Positions 1 through 9,149 are shown, numbered from the stretch's first letter. The stretch is 64,000 nt of DNA from Burkholderiaceae bacterium (GCA_024235855.1 JACKLN010000002.1:310001-374000); one strand, 5' to 3'. Notes: a model not told the origin generated them from the letters alone. Numbers and translations are program-made.

Positions 1-865
1 AGGTCTCGCCGGGGTCGACGGAGGCCAGCGTGCCCAGGTTGGGCAGCATCACGACCCAGCTGTACTCGGGGCCGACCTTGTTGGCGGGCACGGTCCAGGT
101 CAGCGTCTGCCAGCCCTCGACGACGGTCTCGTTGGCCTGCAGATCACCAGTGGTGATGCCGGCGTCGGCCACGTTCTCGAGCTTGAGCACGATGGGCACG
201 CCGGCCAGCGGCGAGTACACACGCGCAGAGATCGTGCGGTTGTCGGCCGTCAGCGGGATCACGTCGACGTTGACCTTGGCCCCGGCCCAGACCTCGCCGC
301 CCAGGCGGATGATCTTGCCGGCCTGGCCGCTGCCGCCGGCCGGCGCTGCGGCGATGGCCGAGGTCTCGGCACCATTGAAGCCTTCGAATGCCAGCGGCGT
401 GGCCTCGTCGAACGACGCCAGCAGCACGTCGCCGCTGACCGGCGGCGTGGTGCGCACGGTGTTGAAGTCCTGCGCGTGCGTGCCGGACGTGGTGCCCGGG
501 TTGTCGTTCAGGTCCGCATAGCTGCCCGCCGCCACGGCCACGCTCATCGTGCCGGCGCTGTCCGGCTCCGGCGTGACCTCGAGCAGGTACTTCTGGTCGT
601 TGACCTTGATCAGCGTGCCGCGCATGCCGCCGGAGACGGTGACGTCCTCGACGGTGAAGCTGGTGCCGACCGACTCGCTGAAGCTGAAGGTGAAGGTCAC
701 CGCACCTCGGGCCACGTCGCCCGGCACGTTGTCGTCGATGACCAGGGTCGGCCCGGCAGTGTCGTTCTGCGGCGGTGCAGACGCGCCGCCGCCACAGGCC
801 GCCAGCAGGGCGGACACCGCGAGTGCGCAGGCGGAGAGGGCGAAGTGTTTCGAGGGCAGGGTCAT
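1..865 (-). CDS. Surface lipoprotein with Ig-like domain and glycan-binding-like module (partial, runs off the left edge)
   Basis: The reading frame is open from the ATG complementary to 863-865 to base 1 with no stop, so the C-terminus is missing. The N-terminus is a lipoprotein signal (MTLPSKHFALSACALAVSAL) with lipobox LLAAC, the lipid-carrying Cys at residue 24, followed by GGG. Residues of about 35-125 look like a bacterial Ig-like domain (VTFTFSFSE, YLLEVTPEPDSAGT). The next part is homologous to the tandem module of the lipoprotein at 46235: shared NRTISARVYSPLAGVP, QANETVVEGWQTLTWT and LPNLGT. It has its own promoter with two LacI-type operators just upstream, so it belongs to the glucan regulon. 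A surface glycan-binding role is inferred; no catalytic motif is seen. Confidence 0.8.
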   Translation of the reverse strand, partial: MTLPSKHFALSACALAVSALLAACGGGASAPPQNDTAGPTLVIDDNVPGDVARGAVTFTFSFSESVGTSFTVEDVTVSGGMRGTLIKVNDQKYLLEVTPEPDSAGTMSVAVAAGSYADLNDNPGTTSGTHAQDFNTVRTTPPVSGDVLLASFDEATPLAFEGFNGAETSAIAAAPAGGSGQAGKIIRLGGEVWAGAKVNVDVIPLTADNRTISARVYSPLAGVPIVLKLENVADAGITTGDLQANETVVEGWQTLTWTVPANKVGPEYSWVVMLPNLGTLASVDPGET

Positions 866-946
866 GACGGATTTCCTGGCAGGGGAGCAGGCCGGGCGTT
901 GCGTGAGGAGACGACGCCCCGGCGTCCGCGGCACGGCCGGGACGGT

Positions 947-1039
947 GGAAAGCGGTTTCCAGTCACTGTGAAAGCGGTTTCAAAGAAGCATAGGGGAGGC
1001 CCTGCCAACTCGCAATAGGGAAGGTCCAATGGATTTCCC
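947..1039 (-). promoter_or_regulatory. Promoter with two LacI-type operators for the left-edge lipoprotein gene
   Basis: On the minus strand a -35 TTGCGA (1010-1015) and -10 TATGCT (987-992) are 17 nt apart. Directly downstream lie two palindromes, TGAAAGCGGTTTCA (969-982) and GGAAAGCGGTTTCC (947-960). Their centres are 22 bp apart, about two helical turns, so two repressor dimers could sit on the same DNA face. Upstream of the -35, GGGAAATCCA (1030-1039) resembles the GGGTAATCC element seen at other promoters of the locus. The arrangement (-10 followed at once by the operator) fits repression. Confidence 0.7.
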
Positions 1040-1065
1040 GGGGTTTCGGCGCGGCGACGGCCCGT

Positions 1066-2604
1066 TCAGGCCGACGCGGCCGGTGCACCGCAGTAACGGC
1101 GCACGTAGTCGTCGTGCGGCGGCAGCTGCCGAGCCGCCTGGTCGGCCGCCGACTGCAGTCCGCCGAGGAACCGCCCCAGCTCCGCATCGCCCATCAGCTC
1201 GGCCACGGGGTGATGTCGGGTCGGAACCAGGCCTTGCCCGAGCATCACCTGGGCCCAGGAGTTCTCGGAGAACAGCTCGCTGTCGCCGCGGAAGATGCGG
1301 GCGCTCTGCTGGAACAGGTCGATGCGGTGCTGCAGCGACGGTGGCACGCGCAGGTCGGCGCAGGCCTGCCAATAGGGCGAGTCGCGTCGCTCCGTGACCT
1401 TGAAGTGCAGGACGATGAAGTCGCGCACGTGCTCGAAGTCGGCGCGCATCTGGCGGTTGAACTCGGTGACGTCGGGTGCCTGGATGCCACCTGCGGGGAA
1501 CATCTGCAGCAGCCGGATGATGGCGCGCTGGATCAGGTAGATGCTGGTGGATTCCAGCGGCTCCAGGAAGCCGCCGGCCAGGCCGATGGCCACGCAGTTG
1601 GCCCGCCAGGCCTCGTGGCGCTGTCCGGGCTGGAAGCGAATCACCCGCGGCGCCGTCAGTGTTTCGCCCCGCAGCTGCGCCTGCAGCGTCTGGCGCGCCT
1701 GGTCGTCGTCGATGAAGCGCCGGCTGTAGACCAGGCCGTTGCCCACCCGATGCTGCAACGGGATGCGCCACTGCCAGCCCGCACCGTGGGCGATCGACCG
1801 CGTGTAGGGCACGGCGGCGTCCACGGCGGCGGTCTGCACCGCCACCGCGCTGTCGTTGAAGAGCCAGTGCGACCAGTCCTCGTAGCCCACGCCCAGCGCA
1901 TCGCCGATCAACAGGGCACGGAAGCCGGTGCAGTCGACGAAGAGGTCGCCCTCGACCTCCGCGCCACCATCCAGGCGCAGAGACCGGATGTCGCCGGTGC
2001 CTTCGCAGCGCCGCACCTCCACGATGCGGCCCTCGATGCGCTGTACGCCCAGCGCTTCGCTGAACCGGCGCAGGAACGCGGCATAGCGCGTGGCGTCGAG
2101 GTGGTAGGCGTAATGCAGCCCGTCGTCGGGCAGGTGGGCGAAGCGGCCCAGGCGCGCGGCCTGCGCCTCCAGGCAGTAGGCGCCATAGTCGGCCGCCAGT
2201 TGCCGCTGCCGGCCCTTGAGCCAGAAGTGCTGGAAGCCGGCGGTCCAGTGGTCCTTGCCGGTCAGGCCGAAGCCGTGGAAGTAGGCCTTGCCCACGTCGC
2301 GCCAGCCTTCGAAGCGGATGCCGAGCTTGAACGTGGCCTGCGTGGCGGCCATGAAGTCGCGCTCATCCACGCCGATGAGCCGGTGGAAGACCTGCAGCGA
2401 CGGGATCGTGGCCTCGCCCACGCCCACGGTGCCGATCTCGTCGGATTCGACCAGCCGGATGTCCAGCCGCCGGCCGAGCGTCTTCGACAGCGCGGCGGCG
2501 GTCATCCAGCCGGCCGTGCCGCCGCCGGCGATCACGATGCGCCGCACCGGCGCGCGCGGGCCTGCGTCGGCTGCAGCGAGTGGAGTGGATCGATCGTCGC
2601 TCAT
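1066..2604 (-). CDS. Flavin-dependent tryptophan-halogenase family protein (halogenase 1)
   Basis: This 512-residue protein belongs to the tryptophan 7-halogenase family (PF04820). The FAD-binding motif GGGTAGW is near residue 30, the halogenase signature GWQWRIPLQ (WxWxIP) is in the middle, the lysine corresponding to the catalytic Lys of PrnA/RebH is K93 (TFKLGI), and the conserved Glu is E351 (EPLESTS). Family members at TonB-receptor loci of Caulobacter and Xanthomonas, and the brominase BrvH, are flavin enzymes whose natural substrate is unclear. It is the last gene of the receptor operon; its ATG overlaps the stop of the cupin-like gene (ATGA, 2601-2604), implying translational coupling. 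The product is cytoplasmic (no signal peptide). The substrate is unknown; indole or aromatic halogenation is only a family-based guess. Confidence 0.88.
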   Translation of the reverse strand: MSDDRSTPLAAADAGPRAPVRRIVIAGGGTAGWMTAAALSKTLGRRLDIRLVESDEIGTVGVGEATIPSLQVFHRLIGVDERDFMAATQATFKLGIRFEGWRDVGKAYFHGFGLTGKDHWTAGFQHFWLKGRQRQLAADYGAYCLEAQAARLGRFAHLPDDGLHYAYHLDATRYAAFLRRFSEALGVQRIEGRIVEVRRCEGTGDIRSLRLDGGAEVEGDLFVDCTGFRALLIGDALGVGYEDWSHWLFNDSAVAVQTAAVDAAVPYTRSIAHGAGWQWRIPLQHRVGNGLVYSRRFIDDDQARQTLQAQLRGETLTAPRVIRFQPGQRHEAWRANCVAIGLAGGFLEPLESTSIYLIQRAIIRLLQMFPAGGIQAPDVTEFNRQMRADFEHVRDFIVLHFKVTERRDSPYWQACADLRVPPSLQHRIDLFQQSARIFRGDSELFSENSWAQVMLGQGLVPTRHHPVAELMGDAELGRFLGGLQSAADQAARQLPPHDDYVRRYCGAPAASA

Positions 2605-3614
2605 CGGTTCAGGCTCCGCAGCAGGCGTGCGCGCAGTTGCCGGGCCGCATCGGGCGTCAACGGGGCCAGGCTGCCTCGAGCCGCGGGGGGGATGTGTGCG
2701 GCCGTGCGCTCGTCGGCGTCGAACACGTAGTGCTCGAAGAGCTGCCGCCAGGCCTGCCGCTGGGCGGGCGGCAGGTCGCGCACGCTGGCCATCGCCATCT
2801 GCAGCGCATGCACCGGCGAGTCCATGTGCGCCGGCGACTGGCGCCACCAGTAGTTGACCAGCACGTTGACGCTGTCGAGCGCCTCGACGTGGTGCCACCA
2901 CATGCTGGGGATGAAGATGGCGTCGCCGGCCTGGAGTTCGACCATGCGGGCGCGGGCCATCGCATCGGCGAACCGTGGGAAGCGCGCCAGGTCCGGCTTC
3001 GCGACATCGACCAGGCTGATCGGCTGGCCGGCGGGCGTCAGGTCCAGCGGCCCGACGTACAGGTTGGCCACCTCGTCCGGCGGAAAAAGCGTGAAGCGGC
3101 GTCGCCCGGCCACCACGCAGGCCAGGTTGTCCGGCAGGTCCTGATGGGCGGCCACACGCGTGCGGTTGCCGATCCAGACGCTGGCCAGAGGCGCATGGTC
3201 GGGCAACGGCACGTCGTTTTCTTCGCGGAAGCCCGGCAGGCAGGTGTCGACGGTGGTGGAGCCGACGTAGATCGCCGGGGGCCGGACATCGTCGCGGTGG
3301 CGCGCCAGTGCGTCGAGCACGCCATCGAGCCGCACGCGCTGGGCGCTGAAGTTGAAGCCGGTGAGGGCGTCGTCGTAGAAGAACCGGCCTTCGATGCCCG
3401 GCGGCCCGAACCATGCCCCCACGGTGGCGTCGCGGTAGTGGCGGCGCAGGTGGTCGATGCTGGCCACTGGGCCACCATGGCCCGCCTGCACGGCCGGCCA
3501 GTGCGCCACCAGCCCGCGCAGGACGTGGGGTTCGGTGGACGCGAGCAGGTCGGGCGGGATGGCGTCCGCCCGCACGTCCGTGCGTTCGGCCAGGGCCTCA
3601 GGACTGGCCGGCAT
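2601..3614 (-). CDS. Cupin-like (JmjC/FIH-type) oxygenase-domain protein
   Basis: This 337-residue protein shows the iron-binding pattern of cupin_8/JmjC 2-oxoglutarate oxygenases: an HxD pair (H157, D159, in AAHQDLPDN) and a distal His in SMWWHHVEA near residue 240. LACVVAGRRRFTLFPP is the typical strand after HxD. Such proteins recur beside tryptophan-halogenase and SapC genes at TonB-receptor loci. Family biochemistry suggests Fe(II)/2-oxoglutarate hydroxylation of a protein or small molecule, but the substrate cannot be told. The start at 3614 overlaps the SapC-like stop by 17 nt, and its stop overlaps the halogenase 1 start by 4 nt. No signal peptide is present. Confidence 0.82.
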   Translation of the reverse strand: MPASPEALAERTDVRADAIPPDLLASTEPHVLRGLVAHWPAVQAGHGGPVASIDHLRRHYRDATVGAWFGPPGIEGRFFYDDALTGFNFSAQRVRLDGVLDALARHRDDVRPPAIYVGSTTVDTCLPGFREENDVPLPDHAPLASVWIGNRTRVAAHQDLPDNLACVVAGRRRFTLFPPDEVANLYVGPLDLTPAGQPISLVDVAKPDLARFPRFADAMARARMVELQAGDAIFIPSMWWHHVEALDSVNVLVNYWWRQSPAHMDSPVHALQMAMASVRDLPPAQRQAWRQLFEHYVFDADERTAAHIPPAARGSLAPLTPDAARQLRARLLRSLNR

Positions 3615-4311
3615 CTGCCGTCTCCAGCCGGGCGACGAGTGCCTGCAGCTGCGACATCGACGCGACCGCCATGTAGGCGGCCTGCAGGTGCCCGGCACGA
3701 CTGAGCGCCGCCAGCGTGGCACCGTCGAGCGTGGCCAGGCGGTCCTCGTGCACCGTGTAGTGACCGTTCAATGCACATCGCCGGCCATCGGCCAGCGTGG
3801 CCTCGAAGGTGAACGGCTCCAGCAGGTCGTGCGCCAGCAGGGCGGCCACGAACGCCGGCGTGGACTGCAGACCGTGGTGGATGGCCAGCAGCACCGAGTT
3901 CATGCGTTGCAGGAAGTCGGTGCTGCCGCCCTGGGGAAGGAACAGCGGCTCGCCCTCGGTGGTGCTCAGCCGCGGGCTGTCGAGGTCGACGTGCACCACC
4001 AGTTCGTCGCCGTCGCGGCCGATGTAGAACGGCAGCCGCTCCAGCGCCAGCGGCATCACCGGGGCGTCCCAGCGGCCATCAGGCCGCAGGAACAGGTTCT
4101 GCCCGTCCTGCAGGCCCAGCAGCGCCACCGGCTCGAATCCGGTGCCGTCGGGGGTCTTGCGGAAGACGATGGGATGGTGCGCCTGCAGTTGCCGGAATTC
4201 GGCTGGAAAGGTGGTGACGGCCATCACGCCGTCGCCGTACTCGGCGCCGCGCCGCGTGACGACGCGCAGGTCGTGGTGGTCGACGTTGTTCAGCAGGACG
4301 GTGCGGGGCAT
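3598..4311 (-). CDS. SapC-family protein
   Basis: This 237-residue protein resembles the SapC family (PF07277): an N-terminal MPRTVLLNNVDHHDLRV, central YIGRDGDELVVHVDLDSPRLS and LPQGGSTDFLQRMNSVLLAIHHG, and a C-terminal helix-rich segment. SapC was named from Campylobacter S-layer loci, but its biochemical function is unknown. In Caulobacter- and Xanthomonas-type sugar loci it travels with TonB receptors, halogenase-like and cupin-like proteins, as here. The gap to halogenase 2 upstream is 26 nt and the 3' end overlaps the cupin-like gene. No signal peptide or membrane segment is seen. Confidence 0.82.
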   Translation of the reverse strand: MPRTVLLNNVDHHDLRVVTRRGAEYGDGVMAVTTFPAEFRQLQAHHPIVFRKTPDGTGFEPVALLGLQDGQNLFLRPDGRWDAPVMPLALERLPFYIGRDGDELVVHVDLDSPRLSTTEGEPLFLPQGGSTDFLQRMNSVLLAIHHGLQSTPAFVAALLAHDLLEPFTFEATLADGRRCALNGHYTVHEDRLATLDGATLAALSRAGHLQAAYMAVASMSQLQALVARLETADAGQS

Positions 4312-4337
4312 GTGTCGGGTGCGGTCGTGCCGCGGGT

Positions 4338-5891
4338 TCAGATGCGGGACAGCCCGTGCTGGCGGACATGGGCGATGAGTTCGCGGTTGGACGGCAGGGC
4401 CGGCAGCATGCGACGTGTCAGTGCGGCCGCCTCGCGGAAGAATCCGTCGGCGCGGTTGGCGTCGTCGGTGGCGCGGGCGCAGGCGCCCGGCGCCGGCCTG
4501 AAGCCCATGCCGTAGAGAACGTACTGGTAGCTGGCCGACGGAAAGAGTTCCTCGGCGCGGGGGAAGTCGTGGCGCGACGGCGGACGGTGCTGCCACAGCG
4601 CCAGCAGGTCCCGCAGCTGCGCGGGCATCGAGGCGGGGTCGGCATGGTCCCGCCAGTAGGCCGTGTCGCGTCGACGGGTCAGCGCGTAGTGCAGCTTCAG
4701 GAAGTCGATCACGCGTTCCCAGCGGTAGCGGAAGCTGTCGTTGAAGCGGCGGGCGACGATGGTCATGGTCTCGCGCGTGGCGGGCAGGTCGGCGCTGATC
4801 ATCGCGGCCGAGAGTTCCGCCAGCGCCAGGGCCGACGCCTCCAGTGGCTCCACGAACCCGGCCGACAGCCCCACCGCCACGCAGTTGCGGTGCCAGAACT
4901 CCCGCCGGTAGCCCGGCTGGAACTGCAGCTGGCGTGGCGTGGCGATGTCGGCCGGCCCGCCGGTGGCCGTGATGTAGTTGCGCAGCGCCTGCTCGACGGC
5001 GTCGTCCGTGGTGTGGGCGCTGGAATAGACGTGGCCGACGCCCCGGCGCGTGGGCAGGCCGATGTCCCAGATCCAGCCGTTGGCCTGCGCCGTGGCGAGG
5101 GTCTGCGACGCGATCGGCGCGTCGTCACGCACGTAGGGCACCTGCACGGCGAGGGCGCGGTCGTTGAACAGCACCTCGTGCTGGCGCACCAGGGGCACGC
5201 CGTAGTGCCGGCCCAGCAGCAGCGCGGCCATGCCCGTGCAGTCGACGAACAGGTCGCCGGCGACAGCGCCGTGGGCGCGCGTCTGCAGCGCGGCGATGTC
5301 GCCGTTGTCGTGCGACAGCACCGCATCGACATGGTCGAGCACATGCCGCACGCCCAGCCGTTCGACCCCGTGGCGCTGCAGCATCTGGCCGAACTTGCCG
5401 GCGTCGAAGTGGTAGCCGTAGTTGGCCACCGCCGCGAACTCCGGTGTGGTCACCTGCTTGGGCGCCTTGCCCTGCGCGCACAGGTGGGGCTGGAAGCTCA
5501 CCAGGTCGGCAAACGGCACGTGGGCATGGCGCTCGAGCCACGCGGCCACCAGGTTGGCCTCGGTGTGGCCCTGCGGCAGCACGAAGGGGTGGTGGTAGAC
5601 GTCCGTGGGCCCGCCATCGACCCAGCCGTTGAACCGCGACCCCTGCTTGAACGAGGCGTCGCACTCGCGCACCAGCGTCGTCTCGCTGACGCCGATGCGG
5701 CGCAGCGTGTCGCGCATCGTGGGCCAGGTGCCTTCGCCCACGCCGATGGGGCCCACGTCGGGCGATTCCAGCAGCGTCACCTGCAGCCTGCCGGAGGCAC
5801 CGTGGCCGTGCTCTGCCGCCAGCAGGCAGGCCGTCAGCCAGCCGGCGGACCCGCCACCGACGACGACGACTTGCTGGACGGATGAGTTCAC
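4338..5891 (-). CDS. Flavin-dependent tryptophan-halogenase family protein, divergent (halogenase 2)
   Basis: This 517-residue protein has the N-terminal FAD motif VVVVGGGSAGW, the conserved GVGEGTWPTM strand, the equivalent of the catalytic lysine at K82 (SFKQGSRF) and a Glu at E351 (EPLEAS). The halogenase signature WxWxIP is changed to GWIWDIGL (Pro lost), and ESTS is changed to EASA, so it is a separate subgroup from halogenases 1 and 3. It is the first gene after the TonB receptor, 118 nt downstream of it with a hairpin in between. The shared context suggests that it acts on the same process as its paralogues; whether it still halogenates is uncertain. Confidence 0.85.
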   Translation of the reverse strand: MNSSVQQVVVVGGGSAGWLTACLLAAEHGHGASGRLQVTLLESPDVGPIGVGEGTWPTMRDTLRRIGVSETTLVRECDASFKQGSRFNGWVDGGPTDVYHHPFVLPQGHTEANLVAAWLERHAHVPFADLVSFQPHLCAQGKAPKQVTTPEFAAVANYGYHFDAGKFGQMLQRHGVERLGVRHVLDHVDAVLSHDNGDIAALQTRAHGAVAGDLFVDCTGMAALLLGRHYGVPLVRQHEVLFNDRALAVQVPYVRDDAPIASQTLATAQANGWIWDIGLPTRRGVGHVYSSAHTTDDAVEQALRNYITATGGPADIATPRQLQFQPGYRREFWHRNCVAVGLSAGFVEPLEASALALAELSAAMISADLPATRETMTIVARRFNDSFRYRWERVIDFLKLHYALTRRRDTAYWRDHADPASMPAQLRDLLALWQHRPPSRHDFPRAEELFPSASYQYVLYGMGFRPAPGACARATDDANRADGFFREAAALTRRMLPALPSNRELIAHVRQHGLSRI

Positions 5892-5933
5892 GGACTGTGC
5901 AGGGGCTCGGCCGCTGGCATCGCGAAACGAAAC

Positions 5934-5954
5934 AGCCGCTGATGATCAGCGGCT
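5934..5954 (-). terminator. Intergenic hairpin after the TonB-receptor gene (partial terminator or processing site)
   Basis: AGCCGCTG, a 5-nt loop and CAGCGGCT form a perfect 8-bp stem. On the coding (minus) strand it is followed by GTTTCGTTTCG rather than a clean U-tract. It sits between the receptor gene and halogenase 2, a usual place for an element that lowers expression of downstream genes or protects the receptor transcript. Confidence 0.5.
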
Positions 5955-6008
5955 TTCGTGCCGACGGCAGCCCGGGCGGACCCGGGTGCGATCAGGTCGC
6001 GGCGCGGG

Positions 6009-9000
6009 TCAGAACTTGTAGTTGGCGCCGATCATGTAGCGCGGACCGGTCTGCGTGACGTACAGGACCTGGCTCTTGCTGCGGCCGTGCAGTCGCTGGG
6101 TGCCGTCCAGCGCGTTGATCACTTCGGCATGCAGCGTCAGGCGATCGTTCCACTGGTACGAGGCGTTGATGTCCAGCTGGCCATAGGCCTCGGTGTACAC
6201 GGGGTTGAAGCGGGCGCTGTCTTGCAGGGCATTGAGGAACTTGTCGCGCCAGTTGTAGGCGGCGCGGATCTGCCAGCGGTCGTTCTCGTAGAACACCACC
6301 AGGTTGGCCGAATCGCTCAGGCCCACCAGCGGCAGCTGCTCGCCCAGCGACGCGTTGTTGTACTCGAGGTCGGACCGCACCACCGTGTAGTTGGCCGACG
6401 CGCCGAAGCCGGACTTGCCGAACATGTGCTGGACGTTGAACTCCAGCCCGTACAGCGACGCGGACCGGCTGCTGTTGACCTGGGACCGGATCTGGAAACC
6501 CGCGATCGGATCGCCGGGCTGGCCGGCGATGGTGCCGGCGGCGGCGTCGACGCCGAACTGGCCGTCGTAGTTGGCAAAGATGTAGGTCCGGATGCAGTCG
6601 CGATCGGACGCCTCGCAGCCCGAGGCCACGGCCTCGTTCCACAGTGCCCCGTCCACCGGCGTCGGCAGGTTGAAGGGCGTGGCCGTGATCGTCGTGTCGG
6701 TGATGAAGTTGGTGATGCTCTTCCTGAAGTAGCTCACCGCCGCGTAGCTGCCCTTGGCGTAGTACCACTCCAGGGACAGGTCGAAGTTCTTCGACTTCAG
6801 CGGCTGCAGTGACGGGTTGCCCTGGCGCCCCGTGCCGCCGTCTGCACGGGCCAGCGCGTCCAGCGTCTGGCCGCCCTGGATGGCACCCCAGCCGGGCCGG
6901 CCGATGGTCTCGCCGTAGCTGGCCCGGACCTTGACGTCGTCGGTGACGTCCATGTCGAAGTCGATGCTCGGCAGGAAGTGGTTGTAGCTGCCCTTGAGCG
7001 TCGTGAAGCCCGGTGTCGGCGAGAACACGACCGAGAACTCGTTGACGCCTGTCCAGACGATGCCGGTGGCCTCCGGCACCTGCGCGGTGGATGTGATGTC
7101 GGTCTTCTCGTAGCGCAGGCCGATGGCGCTGCGCAGGGGGAAGCGGGTGTCCCAGTCCTTGACGTACTGCACGAAGGCACTCGTCGAGGTCTCCTTGACC
7201 CGGCTGTCGGTGACGTCGAAGCGCGGGTTGGGCAGGAACAGGGCCTCGTCGCCCCGGGCCGCGGCCGCGAGGTCGCGCACGGTCTTGAAGTCCCAGGTGA
7301 AGAACTGGTTGAACAGCGCGGGGTCGCCACTGCCCTTGATCTGCGAGAAGTACGGCCGGATCTGCTGGGCCTGCCAGACGCTGTCGGGAATGTCGTCGAC
7401 GCTGCTCTGGTTGCCGCCCCAGTCGTCCTGCTGCACGTTGGAGAAGGCGCTGCGGTTCTTCACCGTGGTCAGGCCGACGCCGAAGTCCAGCTTGGACTCG
7501 TCCTCCAGCTTGAACTGCCCCTTCACCTGGGCCTGGTCCACGCCGGACTTCATGTAGCTGTTGCGGAACGACGAACCGGTCACCTTCATCAGGGCCGGGT
7601 CGATGGCCGTGTCGTAGATGCTCAGCACCGGGAAGTCACGCCGGAAGTCGACCGAGGTCGTCGCCCGGTTGAAGCTGGCGGTGCCGATGGTGTTGTTGGA
7701 GCCGAAGGGGCTGTCGGCGCCAGATTCGGCGGTCGACGAATGGGCGTCGAACTCCAGGCGCAGGCGGTCGGAGGCCTTCCACGCCACGTTCAGGCCGGTG
7801 GACTTGTTCTCGTTGCGCGTGGCGAAGTCGGACCCGGCCATGGCCAGGTCGCCCAGGCCGCGGCGCAGCGGCGAGGTGCCGGGACCGCGGGTCTCGGAGT
7901 AGAAGATCGGGCTGGACACCGGGCCGTTGGTCCAGGCGCTGGAGGACTGCGGCGCCTGGTCGAACCAGGCGGACAGCTCGTTGCGCCGCGTCTGCAGCTG
8001 CAGTTCGGAGTAGGTGTAGTCCAGCGTCGCCGTCAGGTTCTTCACCGGCGCGTACTGCAGGGTCAGCTGCCCGTTGGTGCGCTGTCGCTGCACGCTGTTG
8101 AGGCTGTAGATCAGGTTCTGCGGGATCGAATAGATGTCGTCCGCGCCCGGCTTGTTGGTCACGTCCGCCAGGTTCAGGTTGGGGTTGGCCAGCGGCCCCT
8201 GGTTGCCCTGGAAGGCGTACCAGCCACCGCCCACGGCGGCCTGGTTGTAGCCGAGGTCCCGCTCCTGGTAGCTGGCGCTGATGGCCACGCCGAACTTGCC
8301 GTCGGCGAAGGTGTTGCTGTAGATGCCCGAGACCTCGGGCGTGACGTCGGCGCCCTGCATGGTGCTGGGCAGGCGGCCGTTGGAGACGTCGTGCACGGCC
8401 TTGACGCCCAGACTGCCATGCAGCCCCGGGTTCTCCAGCGGGCGCGCCGTCTTGATGTTGATGGTGGCGCCGATGCCGCCGGTGGGCGACGCGGCGCGGC
8501 TGGTCTTGTAGACCTCGATGCCGGCGATGGCCTCCGACGCGAGGTTGCCGAAATCGAAGGCGCGCGAGGTGGGCGCCGTCGTGTCGGCGATGCTCGAGGC
8601 CGGCATCTGGCGGCCGTTGAGCAGCACGAGGTTGAAGTCCGGCCCCACGCCACGCACCGTGACGCGCGAGCCTTCGCCGATGGAGCGGTCGATCGACACG
8701 CCGCTGATGCGCTGCAGCGACTCGGCCAGGTTGGTGTCCGGAAACTTGCCGATGTCCTCGGCGGAGATGCCGTCGACGATGCCCTGGTTGTCGCGTTTCA
8801 GGTCGAGCGAGGATTCCAGCGCGGAGCGGATGCCCTTGACGATGACGCGTTGGGGTTCGGCCGCCGCCGCGCCACTGGCCGCCGGCGCGGGGGCAGGCGC
8901 TTGCTGGGCCAGGGCGCCACTGGCGCCCGCCGCGGCCATGGCGCACGCGGCCGCCAGGCGGGTGACGCGGAAAGCCGGGCGGGTGACCGGTGGGCGACGG

Positions 9001-9023
9001 TGCAGGTGGGGGGCTTGGCTCAC
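6009..9023 (-). CDS. TonB-dependent outer-membrane receptor (Xanthomonas-Caulobacter type), probable beta-glucan oligosaccharide receptor
   Basis: The protein is about 1004 residues. After a signal peptide ending near GASGALAQQ comes a plug domain (VDGISAEDIGKFPDTNLAES, ISGVSIDR, RVTVRGVGPDFN, LVLLNGRQMP) and a long C-terminal barrel ending in the outer-membrane terminal Phe (GANYKF). This is the TIGR01782 style common for carbohydrate receptors. A GTG start at 9023 is preferred because GGAG lies 5 nt upstream and the N-terminus then fits a signal peptide; an ATG at 9071 in the same frame has no ribosome site. The gene heads the operon with the halogenase, SapC and cupin genes and has a LacI-type operator at its promoter. 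Substrate (laminarin-type oligosaccharide) is inferred from the regulon. Confidence 0.93.
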   Translation of the reverse strand: MSQAPHLHRRPPVTRPAFRVTRLAAACAMAAAGASGALAQQAPAPAPAASGAAAAEPQRVIVKGIRSALESSLDLKRDNQGIVDGISAEDIGKFPDTNLAESLQRISGVSIDRSIGEGSRVTVRGVGPDFNLVLLNGRQMPASSIADTTAPTSRAFDFGNLASEAIAGIEVYKTSRAASPTGGIGATINIKTARPLENPGLHGSLGVKAVHDVSNGRLPSTMQGADVTPEVSGIYSNTFADGKFGVAISASYQERDLGYNQAAVGGGWYAFQGNQGPLANPNLNLADVTNKPGADDIYSIPQNLIYSLNSVQRQRTNGQLTLQYAPVKNLTATLDYTYSELQLQTRRNELSAWFDQAPQSSSAWTNGPVSSPIFYSETRGPGTSPLRRGLGDLAMAGSDFATRNENKSTGLNVAWKASDRLRLEFDAHSSTAESGADSPFGSNNTIGTASFNRATTSVDFRRDFPVLSIYDTAIDPALMKVTGSSFRNSYMKSGVDQAQVKGQFKLEDESKLDFGVGLTTVKNRSAFSNVQQDDWGGNQSSVDDIPDSVWQAQQIRPYFSQIKGSGDPALFNQFFTWDFKTVRDLAAAARGDEALFLPNPRFDVTDSRVKETSTSAFVQYVKDWDTRFPLRSAIGLRYEKTDITSTAQVPEATGIVWTGVNEFSVVFSPTPGFTTLKGSYNHFLPSIDFDMDVTDDVKVRASYGETIGRPGWGAIQGGQTLDALARADGGTGRQGNPSLQPLKSKNFDLSLEWYYAKGSYAAVSYFRKSITNFITDTTITATPFNLPTPVDGALWNEAVASGCEASDRDCIRTYIFANYDGQFGVDAAAGTIAGQPGDPIAGFQIRSQVNSSRSASLYGLEFNVQHMFGKSGFGASANYTVVRSDLEYNNASLGEQLPLVGLSDSANLVVFYENDRWQIRAAYNWRDKFLNALQDSARFNPVYTEAYGQLDINASYQWNDRLTLHAEVINALDGTQRLHGRSKSQVLYVTQTGPRYMIGANYKF

Positions 9024-9127
9024 GGCGTCTCCAGGATGATTCGTGTCGATGCCGAGCACGCGACGGGGCATCGGCGCACGGCAGGCGTCATCACTCGCCG
9101 TGCACGCGGGCTGCAGCGGGCTGAGGA

Positions 9128-9149
9128 TGAAAGCGCTTTCAGTAATCTA
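9128..9149 (-). promoter_or_regulatory. LacI-type operator and -10 element for the TonB-receptor operon
   Basis: The perfect 14-bp palindrome TGAAAGCGCTTTCA (9128-9141) follows directly after a minus-strand -10-like TAGATT (9144-9149). No good -35 is seen, so the promoter may need an activator or be weak. The placement just downstream of -10 is the same as at the ABC and porin promoters. Confidence 0.65.

Noticed and set aside
9024..9071. ATG at 9071 as start of the TonB receptor
   Set aside because: There is no ribosome site, and the extra 16 residues spoil the signal peptide; the GTG at 9023 has GGAG 5 nt upstream.
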